Below, piece after piece: positions 7,482-15,185 of a stretch of 33,913 nucleotides of DNA. The notes below the pieces were generated by a model. The model had not been told where the DNA came from. It worked only from the letters and a program-made list of their open reading frames with translations, and did no database searches. Positions within the stretch are counted from its first letter, which is position 1; each line of letters opens with the position of its first letter. The translations under genes and the position numbers were made by a program. Origin of the DNA: Acidimicrobiia bacterium. Its GTDB lineage: Bacteria > Actinomycetota > Acidimicrobiia > IMCC26256 > PALSA-555. Location of the stretch: NCBI GenBank assembly GCA_040881685.1, contig JBBECS010000039.1, positions 34,226 to 68,138 on the forward strand, given 5' to 3'.

Positions 7482-7870
7482 CACGAAAATGCTCGAGTGC
7501 GGTTCATGAGCCCTCGTTTTCTGCTTCGGGTCCAACGAAGAAAACCGGCACCCAACTCTCCGCACACAGTGCAGAGATGGGGCCGGTTTCGCCTGGCTCC
7601 CCGCCGTCCCTAGCGACCAAATGACACAGACGGCGGATCGTCGCCTCCCCGAGCAGGTGGCTCGATCGTCCTCGCCCCAGCCACTCTTTGTGGCAGGGCT
7701 CCCTCATCTAACCACTTAGGGTGGTGGTGGTCAACCTCTGGCGAGGTCCGAGGATGCCCCGGGTAAGCCTGAGCGCTGTCATGACCTCCAGACCCCCTGG
7801 CGTCCAACCTGTCCCCACCGCCGGATGCGGCCTAACCTGCGATCTCCGCCGAGCGCACGGGTGAGCCGAG
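7482..7870. other. 389-bp intergenic region with RNA-like hairpins
   Basis: No credible protein gene was found on either strand. Minus strand: a long stem-loop at 7587-7544 (see the separate entry) and GCCAC/GTGGC around 7679-7694. Plus strand: a possible -10 TAGGGT (7717-7722), then an interrupted 10-bp pairing TCTGG(CG)AGGTC / GACCTCCAGA at about 7736-7792. A second plus-strand -10 candidate, TAACCT, lies at 7833-7838. I could not match it to RNase P RNA, tmRNA, SRP RNA or any riboswitch consensus I know. It is most simply the divergent leader/promoter region of subtilisin B and bL37. Confidence 0.4.
7544..7587 (-). terminator. Long stem-loop followed by U-rich tract (minus strand)
   Basis: On the minus strand ACCGGC pairs with GCCGGT, CCCA with TGGG, and CTCTGCAC with GTGCGGAG (one G-U) around a small loop, then TTTTCTTCG follows. 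This resembles an intrinsic terminator or attenuator in the leader of subtilisin B, about 60-100 nt before its ATG. It could also end an unrecognised small RNA. Confidence 0.45.
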
Positions 7871-7954
7871 ATGTCGAAGAAGACGAAGAAGCGCAAGCTC
7901 AAGGCCCGCCGCAACAAGGCGAACCACGGCAAGAAGCCGAACGCCGGCCGCTAG
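7871..7954 (+). CDS. Ribosomal protein bL37 (27 aa)
   Basis: The ATG opens a 27-codon frame, MSKKTKKRKLKARRNKANHG followed by KKPNAGR and TAG. The KANHGKxPN core and the Lys/Arg-rich body match bL37, the small 50S protein seen in mycobacterial ribosome structures and found in many actinobacteria. It would bind 23S rRNA near the peptidyl-transferase region; that is family knowledge, not visible here. GTGAGCCGAG just upstream is a poor Shine-Dalgarno. The stop codon lies in a CTAG that also begins a 66-bp tandem repeat. Confidence 0.85.
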   Translation: MSKKTKKRKLKARRNKANHGKKPNAGR

Positions 7955-8103
7955 CCGACTCCATGGTCGCCGGCGGCAGGCGCCGGCTCGTTGGCCAGCG
8001 GTCGGCACCGCCGCCGCTAGCCGACTCCATGGTCGCCGGCGGCAGGCGCCGGCTCGTTGGCCAGCGGTCGGCACCGCCGCCGCTAGCCCTGCTCCATGGT
8101 CAG
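7951..8103. repeat. 66-bp tandem duplication between convergent gene ends
   Basis: Two copies of a 66-bp unit (7951-8016 and 8017-8082) are identical as far as read, and a partial third copy (8083 to about 8103) differs by small changes. Each unit begins with CTAG. The first CTAG supplies the bL37 stop and the third supplies the stop of the convergent membrane protein. The unit has self-complementary GGCGGCAGGCGCCGGC-type segments and pairs CGCCGGCGG with the CCGCCG tail, so it could act as a duplicated bidirectional terminator. An assembly duplication is possible but the ends are clean. Confidence 0.85.
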
Positions 8104-8529
8104 GCCCCGCGAGGGCAACGACCGGCACAACACGAGCAACCCGCACGCCACGATCGGCGCGATCGCCAGCCCGGCCAGGATGCCGATCTGATCCACGGTG
8201 TCGTAGCGGTCCAGGTTGAGCACGTGGTACGTGAGATGCGGCAGCGGATAGACGATCCACGCCACCGACGCCGCGATCACCATCGGACGCAGGAGCCAGA
8301 TCGCTGCGCACACGGTGAACGCGGCCAGCGCCAGGTTGAGCGCGCCGAAGTCCCGCATCAAGTGCTCGTTGTACGGCCCGTCGGGCGAGATCCATTGGCT
8401 CCCGAAGCCAGGGAAGTCGTCGTAGTACGAGCGCGGGGCGATGACCGCCCATGCCCCGATCGGGATCGCTGTCACTGCGAGCAGCACGAGCCCGATGCGC
8501 GACACACGCGTTGCCGTGTCAGGCGTCAT
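8083..8529 (-). CDS. Small four-helix membrane protein of unknown function
   Basis: The 148-aa protein has four predicted membrane segments at about 9-29, 58-80, 84-102 and 114-135. A conserved-looking outer stretch carries RSYYDDFPGFGSQW, DGPYNEHLMRDFGALN, and later YPLPHLTYHVLNLD. I recall similar actinobacterial hypothetical proteins but no function. ATG 8529 overlaps the 3' end of the SDR gene by 11 bp, suggesting coupled translation. The stop TAG lies in the third CTAG of the tandem repeat. A longer N-terminal reading would sit inside the SDR gene and is rejected. Confidence 0.75.
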   Translation of the reverse strand: MTPDTATRVSRIGLVLLAVTAIPIGAWAVIAPRSYYDDFPGFGSQWISPDGPYNEHLMRDFGALNLALAAFTVCAAIWLLRPMVIAASVAWIVYPLPHLTYHVLNLDRYDTVDQIGILAGLAIAPIVACGLLVLCRSLPSRGLTMEQG

Positions 8530-9466
8530 CAACGCCCTCCTTCGTGTTTGCCTGCCGAGCCGCCGCGATGGCGACCCACCCTTCCCGCACGCTGGGGTAG
8601 GCGGGAGCCCAGCCCGTCGCGTCACGCATACGTCGGTTCGAGACCCGTTGCGACGAGATGAGCGCCCTCGCTCCCGATCCGCCGACGACGCGCATCGGAG
8701 CTCCTGGCGCGACATGCAGCCGCGGGAGGTCGAACGCCGCCGCGAACGCATCGGCGTACTCACGGCGAGTGAGCGGCTCGTCATCGACGACGTTGTACAC
8801 ACCCGCGGGCACATCGAGAGCCGCTACCACCGCCGCGGCCGCGTCCTCGACGTGGATCGACGACACGTAGCCGTCGCGTGCGCCGGGAATCGGTGCGATC
8901 CGCATCTTCGCAAGACTCAGCGTCTCGTCGGTCGCGCGGTTGTCTGGTCCGTAGAAGAGACCGAACCGCAACACCACGCCTCGTCCGCCATCCGCGCCGA
9001 AGCGCGCGACAAGCCGCTCCCCCTCGATCGTGGGCCGCAGCATCTTGATCGACTCGTCCAGTGCCACCGTCTCGTCGATCCAGGCATCGCCGCGGTCGGG
9101 ATATGTGAACGTGATCGACTCCTTGACGAAGAGCCCGACGCCGTGCGTGCGCGCCGCGTCCAAGAGACCTTGCGTGGCCTCCGTGCGCAGCCGGTTGTGC
9201 GTGCGCCACGCGCCAGGGAAGGCCATCTTCGACATGGGCGGCACGTTGGTGGCGAGATGCACGACCGCGTCCACGCCCTCGACGGCGCCGGCCACCGCCT
9301 CGGGATCGAAGAGGTCGACACGCGCCGCCTCGGCTCCCTGGGCGACGAGGCGGCGGGCCTTGATGTCGTCACGGGCAACGGCGCGGACTCGATGCCCGGC
9401 GTCTTGGAGCTTGCGGACGGTCGGGCGACCGATCGCCCCCGTCGCCCCGGTCAGCAGCACGATCAT
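8519..9466 (-). CDS. NAD(P)-dependent epimerase/dehydratase family (extended/atypical SDR)
   Basis: A 315-aa Rossmann-fold protein with the cofactor loop GATGAIG at about 6-12 and a DAVVHLA strand. Further signatures are LRFGLFYGP, SSIHVEDAAAAVV and YNVVDDEPLT, typical of sugar-epimerase-like SDRs. The usual YxxxK pair is not present: the region before GERLV reads KMLRPTIE. It may be an atypical NAD-binding protein or use other residues. ATG 9466 is preferred to GTG 9472. It overlaps the small membrane-protein gene and follows the thioesterase gene by 31 bp, so all three may be one transcript. Confidence 0.85.
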   Translation of the reverse strand: MIVLLTGATGAIGRPTVRKLQDAGHRVRAVARDDIKARRLVAQGAEAARVDLFDPEAVAGAVEGVDAVVHLATNVPPMSKMAFPGAWRTHNRLRTEATQGLLDAARTHGVGLFVKESITFTYPDRGDAWIDETVALDESIKMLRPTIEGERLVARFGADGGRGVVLRFGLFYGPDNRATDETLSLAKMRIAPIPGARDGYVSSIHVEDAAAAVVAALDVPAGVYNVVDDEPLTRREYADAFAAAFDLPRLHVAPGAPMRVVGGSGARALISSQRVSNRRMRDATGWAPAYPSVREGWVAIAAARQANTKEGVDDA

Positions 9467-9497
9467 GGACACACTTTCGCCGCTCGAGGCTGCGCGA

Positions 9498-10295
9498 TCA
9501 CAACCGGTCGACGAGCAGCGCCTGGAGCGAGCGACCGATCACGCCCTGCTCGTCGTGCAGCATGCTCGCCGCGAGCCCGATCCCGACCGGCTCGACCGCG
9601 GTCGCCGTGTCGAGCCCGACCCATTCGCCGTTGGGCGACCGGTGGAGGTAGATCGTGAGGTCGGGGTTGATGAAGAGGTACGCGCCGCGCTCGAGCGCCG
9701 CGCTGATCCCGTTGCCGAAGTCGGCTGCCGCGGCAACGCGCTGCAGCGGTGACGGGTCCTCCCCGGCAACGACCGGAACTCGCAACCGGAACCACACCGC
9801 CGCGGGGCCGGACTCCGCCCATGCCCCTCGCATGTAGCGAAGCTCCATCGCCGACCAGAAGCCGATGTCGGCGGGACCTCGACTCAAGGGGAACTCGATC
9901 GCGAATGGCTCGCCGCGGTTTGGCGGATCCATCGTGGACTCGTACGGCACCGATGGGAGGTCGAGGTCAGCGACGCGCGTGCGCAGCGCGTGTGCTCGCG
10001 CCACCTCGACCTCACCGGCGTGGATCGTGGCTTCGATGAACTGAACCTTTTTCCCAGGTCGCGTCGTGCGCGCCGTCACACGCAACGGTGTGAGTGGAAC
10101 GGGACGAAGCAGCTCGATGGTGAGCCGGGAGACGAAGGCCGCCGGCCCTGGATCGCACGACTCGACCGCTCGGGCGAGCAGCGCGGCCGGGCCGCCACCG
10201 TGTTGAGCATCGGGTGACCACGGCCCGCGTGCGAGTGCCGTCGGTACCAACAGATCACCGTCGGTGTGGAAGACCGCGTTGGGGACCTCGCTCAC
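9498..10295 (-). CDS. TesB-like acyl-CoA thioesterase family protein
   Basis: The 265-aa product has a double-hotdog layout. The first half carries GPWSPDAQHGGGPAALLARA and the PLTPLRVTARTTRPGKKVQF strand. The second half carries AAADFGNGISAAL and NPDLTIYLHR, as in actinobacterial acyl-CoA thioesterase domain proteins. It probably hydrolyses acyl-CoA thioesters; chain length is unknown. The GTG start (10295) lies 7 nt after a minus-strand TACGCT -10, so a leaderless mRNA is likely. Confidence 0.85.
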   Translation of the reverse strand: MSEVPNAVFHTDGDLLVPTALARGPWSPDAQHGGGPAALLARAVESCDPGPAAFVSRLTIELLRPVPLTPLRVTARTTRPGKKVQFIEATIHAGEVEVARAHALRTRVADLDLPSVPYESTMDPPNRGEPFAIEFPLSRGPADIGFWSAMELRYMRGAWAESGPAAVWFRLRVPVVAGEDPSPLQRVAAAADFGNGISAALERGAYLFINPDLTIYLHRSPNGEWVGLDTATAVEPVGIGLAASMLHDEQGVIGRSLQALLVDRL

Positions 10296-10302
10296 GGGGC
10301 GA

Positions 10303-10312
10303 AGCGTAGAGT
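10303..10312. promoter_or_regulatory. Overlapping divergent -10 elements, thioesterase / DinB protein
   Basis: AGCGTAGAGT has the form AnnnTAnnnT: minus TACGCT (10308-10303) and plus TAGAGT (10307-10312) share TA. The minus transcript would begin at the GTG 10295. The plus transcript would have a leader of about 22 nt with the GGAG (10331-10334) before ATG 10342. Confidence 0.55.
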
Positions 10313-10341
10313 GCGCCCACCTCGAGCCGAGGAGCGTGGCG

Positions 10342-10971
10342 ATGGACTACTGGAGGATGACCGACACTGAGCGCGACGCGTTTGCTGATCTCTGCGATTC
10401 ATTGACACCGGCGCAATGGGACCAGCCGTCGCTCTGCGGCAGCTGGAAGGTCCGCGACGTTGTCGCGCATCTGAACCAGGGCTCCGTCCTCACAGGCGGC
10501 AGGGCGATCCTCATCGCCGCGAAGTACGGCTTCCGTATCAACACCATGCTCGAACGCGAGGCACAGAGAGACGGGACCCACTCGCCCGAGCAGCTTCGAA
10601 AAGACATGCGCGCCTCGGTCGGCATGAGGCGCAAGCCGCCCGGCACCAAGCCGGCCGATCTCGTCATGGAGACGATCGTTCACCAGCAAGACGTGCGCCG
10701 GCCCCTCGGCATCCCGCGCGACTACCCAGCGGAGGAGTTGAAGGTCGCGCTCGACTGCGCCGCCAGCACGGGCAGCTCGCTGCTCCCCGGCAAGAAGCGT
10801 GGAGCCGGGCTCCACCTGCGAGCCACGGATCTCGACTGGGAGCACGGCGAGGGAGACGAGGTAAGCGGCTCGGGGGAAGCGCTGTTGATGGCCTTGGCGG
10901 GGCGCTCCGCAGCGCTGGCGGACCTCGTGGGTCCGGGTGTCGAGACCCTGCGCTCGCGCATCACCAATTGA
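10342..10971 (+). CDS. Maleylpyruvate isomerase-type (MDMPI/DinB-fold) protein
   Basis: The 209-aa protein has the four-helix DinB-like fold of mycothiol-dependent maleylpyruvate isomerase N-terminal domains. Signatures are a CGSWKVRDVVAHL segment with H43 and TIVHQQDVRRPLG with H114, which are the usual metal-ligand positions. Family members use mycothiol as a thiol cofactor or are uncharacterised metalloenzymes; the substrate here is unknown. ATG 10342 is chosen because GGAG lies 7 nt upstream; a longer reading to 10264 would enter the divergent gene. Confidence 0.85.
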   Translation: MDYWRMTDTERDAFADLCDSLTPAQWDQPSLCGSWKVRDVVAHLNQGSVLTGGRAILIAAKYGFRINTMLEREAQRDGTHSPEQLRKDMRASVGMRRKPPGTKPADLVMETIVHQQDVRRPLGIPRDYPAEELKVALDCAASTGSSLLPGKKRGAGLHLRATDLDWEHGEGDEVSGSGEALLMALAGRSAALADLVGPGVETLRSRITN

Positions 10972-11049
10972 CCGGAGCAGGCGGGAACCGCGCCCCGAGC
11001 GCGGGTCGTCAAAGCTCTTCAAGGACCGGCTCGACGAGTGGAGGCCCTC

Positions 11050-11775
11050 ATGCGGGCGCGCACGTGGTTGGCAATGACGGTGTTGACGGTAGGGATCGTG
11101 ACGGCGTGGCCCGCAGCCGCGGGCGCAGCCACCGAGGACGGCGGGCGCGAGCCGCGCACGATCACCGTCACGGGCACCGGGTTGGTGCGCGGGACGCCCG
11201 ACGTGTTGGAGCTCGTGGTTGGAGTGAAGACACGGGCCCCATCAGCCGCCGAGGCGCTGACGCGCAACAGCACGCTGACCCGCAAGGTCATCGAGGTGCT
11301 GCAGGATGCGGGCGTCGACAGCGACGACCTCCAGACCACCGACCTCTCCATCACGCCGTTCTACGACGACGAAGGTGACGACCTGGATGGCTACTCGGTC
11401 AACAATCTGCTGAGCGCCACGATCCGCGATCTGGAGAAGGCGGGCGGGATCATCGACGCGGCGACGGAGGCCGCCGGAAACGAGATCCTCGTGCAAGGCA
11501 TCTTCTTCTCGTTCGATGACAACACCGAGCTGGTCGCGAGGGCGCGTACCGACGCGGTGAAGCGGGCGCGCATCCAGGCCGAACAGCTCGCCGATGCCGC
11601 GGGCGTCGACCTCGGCGACCTCCTCTCTCTCACCGAGGACAGCATTCCGTACGGACCCGCGCTCGAGTTCGACCAAGCGCGTGCCGCGTCGGGTGAGCTC
11701 GAGGCCGCCGCGCCGATCGAGCCGGGCTCGCAGTCACTCAGTGTGCAGGTGACGTTGATCTACGAGATCACCTAG
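11050..11775 (+). CDS. SIMPL domain (DUF541) exported protein
   Basis: The 241-aa protein has a clear Sec signal peptide (MRARTWLAMTVLTVG... ending AAAGAA near 25). The SIMPL/DUF541 core follows: ITVTGTGLVRGTPDVLELVV, ALTRNSTLTRKVIEVLQDAG, LQTTDLSITPFYDD and AVKRARIQAEQLADAAGVDLGD. The family is periplasmic or extracytoplasmic with no settled function, sometimes linked to oxidative stress. GGAGG at 11040-11044 sits 5 nt before ATG 11050 and decides the start over GTG 11038. It stands alone, with a palindromic element after it. Confidence 0.9.
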   Translation: MRARTWLAMTVLTVGIVTAWPAAAGAATEDGGREPRTITVTGTGLVRGTPDVLELVVGVKTRAPSAAEALTRNSTLTRKVIEVLQDAGVDSDDLQTTDLSITPFYDDEGDDLDGYSVNNLLSATIRDLEKAGGIIDAATEAAGNEILVQGIFFSFDDNTELVARARTDAVKRARIQAEQLADAAGVDLGDLLSLTEDSIPYGPALEFDQARAASGELEAAAPIEPGSQSLSVQVTLIYEIT

Positions 11776-11789
11776 CTTCGGTCGCTCGC

Positions 11790-11814
11790 TGGGGGCCGGG
11801 ATACCCGGCCCCCA
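11790..11814 (+). repeat. Palindromic element, copy e
   Basis: The 11-bp stem TGGGGGCCGGG/CCCGGCCCCCA has an ATA triloop. Flanks GTCGCTCGCTG and CGCTCGCTCCC match those of the copies at 14-36 and 74-96, although the arm sequence is different. It sits between the SIMPL gene and the MBOAT gene. The 110-bp gap holds nothing else recognisable. Confidence 0.8.
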
Positions 11815-11886
11815 GACGCTCGCTCCCTGGCGAGCTTCCTCGCTGCGCTCCGTCAGCCGCGCGTAGTGCGAAACTGACGTGCCGCC

Positions 11887-13320
11887 ATGCTGTTCCCGAC
11901 GATCACGTTCGCGCTCTTCTTCATGATCGTCCTGCCGTTGTCGTGGCTGCTCATGCCGCGCCGACGCCGGTGGAAGATCTTCATGGTCGCGGCGTCGTAC
12001 TTCTTCTACGGGTACTGGAACCCGTGGTTCTGCCTTTTGATCGCCGCGTCCTCGATCGGCAACCAGCTCGTGGCGCAGCGAATCCACGGATCGACCGACG
12101 AGCGCGTGAAGCGTCGGTGGCTTGTCCTCGGGCTCGTTGGGAACCTCGGTGCCCTCGGGTACTTCAAGTACTACGACTTCTTCGTCAGCGAGGCGACCAA
12201 CCTCCTCGACCGCATCGGCGTCAGGATCGAGCCGGAGATCGTGGCGGTCGCCCTCCCCGTTGGCATCTCGTTCTTCACGTTCCAGGCGATCAGCTACCTC
12301 GTCGACATCTACCGCGGCACCTTTCAGCCCGGCCGGCTGTTCGAATTCGCCGTCTTCCTCTCGTTCTTCCCGCACGTCGTCGCGGGCCCGATCGTGCGCC
12401 CGGCCGAGTTCATGCCCCAGCTCAAGCAAGCGCACGACCCGCGCCAGATCGACGCCAGCCGCGCCTTCTTCCTCATCTTCATCGGGCTGTTCAAGAAGGT
12501 CGTGATCGCGAACCTGCTCGCGACCGAGATCGTCGACGGCGTGTTCGCCTCACCGGACCAGCACTCGGGACTCACGGTGCTGGTGGCCGTCTACGCCTAC
12601 GCGGTGCAGATCTACGCGGACTTCAGCGGGTACACCGACATAGCGATCGGCCTCGCGCTGTTGCTGGGGTTCAAGTTCCCGCAGAACTTCGACAGCCCGT
12701 ACACGGCCGAGTCGATCCAGGACTTCTGGCGCCGCTGGCACATGACGTTGTCGCGGTGGCTGCGGGATTACCTCTACGTCCCGCTCGGCGGAAACCGCAG
12801 GGGTGGTCTGCGCACGTACCGGAACCTCATGCTGACCATGGTCATCGGCGGGTTGTGGCACGGCGCGGCCTGGACGTTCATCGCGTGGGGCGCGATCCAC
12901 GGCTTGTTCCTCTGCGTCGATCACTACCGGCACGCGCGTCACATTGCCCTCGGTTTGCCCGACCTTCCCGACACGTTGCGGCGCCGCGTACTGCGCCGGG
13001 TGGTCACCTTCCAAATTGTGTGCTTTGCCTGGATCTTCTTCCGGGCCGAGTCGTTCGAGAACGCCGGCGACGTCATCGGGCGCATCTTCACTCCGGCGCA
13101 TTGGCTCGACCACGCGCCTCTGGTCACGGTTGGCGTCCTCCTTGCCATCGCGGTCGGGCTCGCCGAGCAGTACATCTCCCACGCCACGATGGCGCGCACG
13201 ATGGCGTCGTTTTCCCGCCTTGTGCCGGTCGCGCAAGGCGCGGTGCTCGGGTTTGCCCTCCTCATCATCGACACGCTGCAGCCGAGCGGCGTGATCCCAT
13301 TCATCTACTTCCAGTTCTGA
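11887..13320 (+). CDS. MBOAT family O-acyltransferase (AlgI/DltB-like)
   Basis: Integral membrane acyltransferase of 477 aa with about ten or more hydrophobic helices. The family hallmarks are present: YFKYYDFF, LPVGISFFTFQAISYLVDIY, AGPIVRP, DFSGYTDIAIG, FWRRWHMTLSRWLRDYLYVP (279-298) and the catalytic His in GGLWHGAAW (H325). Family members move acyl groups across the membrane for O-acylation of polysaccharides or teichoic acids. The gene ends 1 bp before the DUF459/SGNH gene, so the two form an operon and likely work as donor and extracytoplasmic transferase. The polymer acted on is unknown. Confidence 0.93.
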   Translation: MLFPTITFALFFMIVLPLSWLLMPRRRRWKIFMVAASYFFYGYWNPWFCLLIAASSIGNQLVAQRIHGSTDERVKRRWLVLGLVGNLGALGYFKYYDFFVSEATNLLDRIGVRIEPEIVAVALPVGISFFTFQAISYLVDIYRGTFQPGRLFEFAVFLSFFPHVVAGPIVRPAEFMPQLKQAHDPRQIDASRAFFLIFIGLFKKVVIANLLATEIVDGVFASPDQHSGLTVLVAVYAYAVQIYADFSGYTDIAIGLALLLGFKFPQNFDSPYTAESIQDFWRRWHMTLSRWLRDYLYVPLGGNRRGGLRTYRNLMLTMVIGGLWHGAAWTFIAWGAIHGLFLCVDHYRHARHIALGLPDLPDTLRRRVLRRVVTFQIVCFAWIFFRAESFENAGDVIGRIFTPAHWLDHAPLVTVGVLLAIAVGLAEQYISHATMARTMASFSRLVPVAQGAVLGFALLIIDTLQPSGVIPFIYFQF

Positions 13321-13321
13321 C

Positions 13322-14434
13322 ATGACAACCACCACTACGCCCGAAGGAAGCGACCTGCGCACGCGGAGTGAGCGCCGACACGCCGACCCTGAACGCCGCG
13401 CGATGTCGGTCGGTCACGTGTGGATGGTCGGGATCACGTGTCTGCTCATCGGCGCGCTCTTGAATGCGCCCGGCATCCGCAAGACGGCGTTGTCCGAGCC
13501 GGTTGGCACCGAGCGCGACGTCGCGACGGCGCTCGCCGACCCCCTCTACGACGTGAGCCACGAGCTCTACCTCGACCGACTCCGCGTCGGCCTCCAAGAG
13601 CTGATCGGCAAGGGCGGCGAAGACGACGTCGACCTCTCGTTGCCAAGCCCGACGATCAAGAAGGAACCCGAAGAGCCGAAGGTCCCGAAGAAGCGCGCGT
13701 TCACGCCCACCGAGCAAGTGCGCCTCTGGGTCGGCGGCGACTCGCTCTCGATCACGCCAGGCGAGTCAGTCATCAACAAGGCGGTCGCGACCCAGGTGAT
13801 CGGGATCCTGCAGACGGTCGACGGACACGTGGCCACCGGTCTGGCGCGACCCGAGGTCTTCAACTGGCCGGCGTACCTCCAGTCGGTCGTCACGAACAGC
13901 GCGCCCGACGCGATGGTGCTCACGATCGGGTCGAACGACGACCAGACGATGACGGGCATCGGTGGCGTGGGCCCGTTCGGTAGCGCTGAGTGGCAGGCCG
14001 AGTATCGGCGCCGCGTCGGCGGGCTCATGGACCAGGTCACCGGGACCGGGAAGGTGACCTTGTTCTGGGTGGGGATCCCGCAGATGCGCAACGTGACCCG
14101 ATACGAGACGCGCTACAAGCTGATCAACGAAATCGTTCTCTCCGAGGCACAGCTTCGACCGGGCAAGGTGTACTTCGTGGAGACGGCCGCTCTGCTGGCC
14201 GGGCGCGATGGCGGATATGCAGACTTCCGCCCGAAGCTCGACGGCACGGTGACCAAGCTGCGTGCGGGTGACGGCATCCACTTCGAGCGCGCGGGCGCCG
14301 ACCTCATCGCCGACTCGGTGATCGCCGCGATGCACGAGGAGTACGACCTGACGTCGTGGCAGACGGCCGCGACCATCACGACTGCTCCTCCGACCACCAC
14401 CACCAAGCCGAAGAAGCCGAAGCAGGGTTCCTGA
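13322..14434 (+). CDS. Membrane-anchored SGNH/GDSL-type (DUF459-like) acyltransferase partner
   Basis: The 370-aa protein has one N-terminal membrane helix at about 30-50, a Pro/Lys/Glu-rich stalk (105-128), then an SGNH-hydrolase domain. Block I is GGDSLS (S141), block III GSND (203-206) and the catalytic dyad DGIH (D317, H320). The tail is Thr/Pro then Lys-rich. The catalytic domain should lie outside the membrane. The pairing with an MBOAT protein 1 bp upstream matches the AlgI-AlgX/J and DltB-DltD logic, so transfer of an acyl group to a surface polymer is inferred. Simple esterase activity cannot be excluded. Confidence 0.88.
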   Translation: MTTTTTPEGSDLRTRSERRHADPERRAMSVGHVWMVGITCLLIGALLNAPGIRKTALSEPVGTERDVATALADPLYDVSHELYLDRLRVGLQELIGKGGEDDVDLSLPSPTIKKEPEEPKVPKKRAFTPTEQVRLWVGGDSLSITPGESVINKAVATQVIGILQTVDGHVATGLARPEVFNWPAYLQSVVTNSAPDAMVLTIGSNDDQTMTGIGGVGPFGSAEWQAEYRRRVGGLMDQVTGTGKVTLFWVGIPQMRNVTRYETRYKLINEIVLSEAQLRPGKVYFVETAALLAGRDGGYADFRPKLDGTVTKLRAGDGIHFERAGADLIADSVIAAMHEEYDLTSWQTAATITTAPPTTTTKPKKPKQGS

Positions 14435-14481
14435 GCGCCACTGGCTTGCCCACCTCCGTCCGACGCGGCGAGGCTCACGGG

Positions 14482-15180
14482 ATGGCGACGCTGGCGCTTC
14501 TCCGCCACGGCCAGAGCGAGTGGAACCTCGCGAACCTCTTCACCGGGTGGGTCGACGTCGACTTGAGCCCGCACGGTGAGAGCGAGGCGATGGCAGCCGG
14601 TCGGTTGCTACGCGACGAGGGCATCACTCCCAGCGTCGTGCACACATCGATCCAGAAGCGCGCCATCCGGACCGCCGAGCTCGCGCTGAAGGAGCTCGGC
14701 GTGACCGACACCGACATCGAGATCAAGCGGTCCTGGCGCCTCAACGAGCGCCACTACGGCGCGCTGCAGGCCCTCGACAAGGCGGAGACCGCGAGCCGGT
14801 ACGGAGACGACCAGGTGAAGATCTGGCGCCGTTCGTACGCAACACGACCGCCGCAGCTGTCGGACGAGGCGTGGCAGGAGCAGCGCGCAGATCCCCTCTA
14901 CGCCGACGTGCCCGACGACGCATTGCCGCGTGGCGAGAGCTTGGCCGACGTCGTCGATCGCATGCTGCCGTACTGGCGAGAGAGCATCGTCCCTGATCTG
15001 ATCGCGGGACACGTCGTGCTCGTCGTCGCGCACGGCAACTCCCTGCGAGCGTTGGTCATGCATCTCGATGGTCTGTCGGAGGAAGCCGTGCTCGAGCTCA
15101 ACATCCCCACCGGCGTACCGCTCGTCTACGACCTCGGGAGCGATCTCGAGCGGCGCGGCGCTCGATACCTGGGCGACTGA
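14482..15180 (+). CDS. gpmA: 2,3-bisphosphoglycerate-dependent phosphoglycerate mutase
   Basis: Glycolytic enzyme interconverting 3- and 2-phosphoglycerate through a phosphohistidine. The 232-aa product has [10 protein letters not shown] with catalytic H9, [15 protein letters not shown], the [10 protein letters not shown] segment and the second His in [15 protein letters not shown] 14482 fits the family N-terminus; an upstream in-frame reading would overlap the DUF459 gene. The next gene (WS/DGAT) begins 5 bp after the stop, so they are co-transcribed. Confidence 0.95.
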   Translation: MATLALLRHGQSEWNLANLFTGWVDVDLSPHGESEAMAAGRLLRDEGITPSVVHTSIQKRAIRTAELALKELGVTDTDIEIKRSWRLNERHYGALQALDKAETASRYGDDQVKIWRRSYATRPPQLSDEAWQEQRADPLYADVPDDALPRGESLADVVDRMLPYWRESIVPDLIAGHVVLVVAHGNSLRALVMHLDGLSEEAVLELNIPTGVPLVYDLGSDLERRGARYLGD

Positions 15181-15185
15181 CTGCC

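Noticed and set aside
7482-7870. RNase P RNA, tmRNA, SRP RNA or a known riboswitch in the long gap
   Set aside because: The diagnostic core sequences I know for these RNAs were looked for on both strands and not found.
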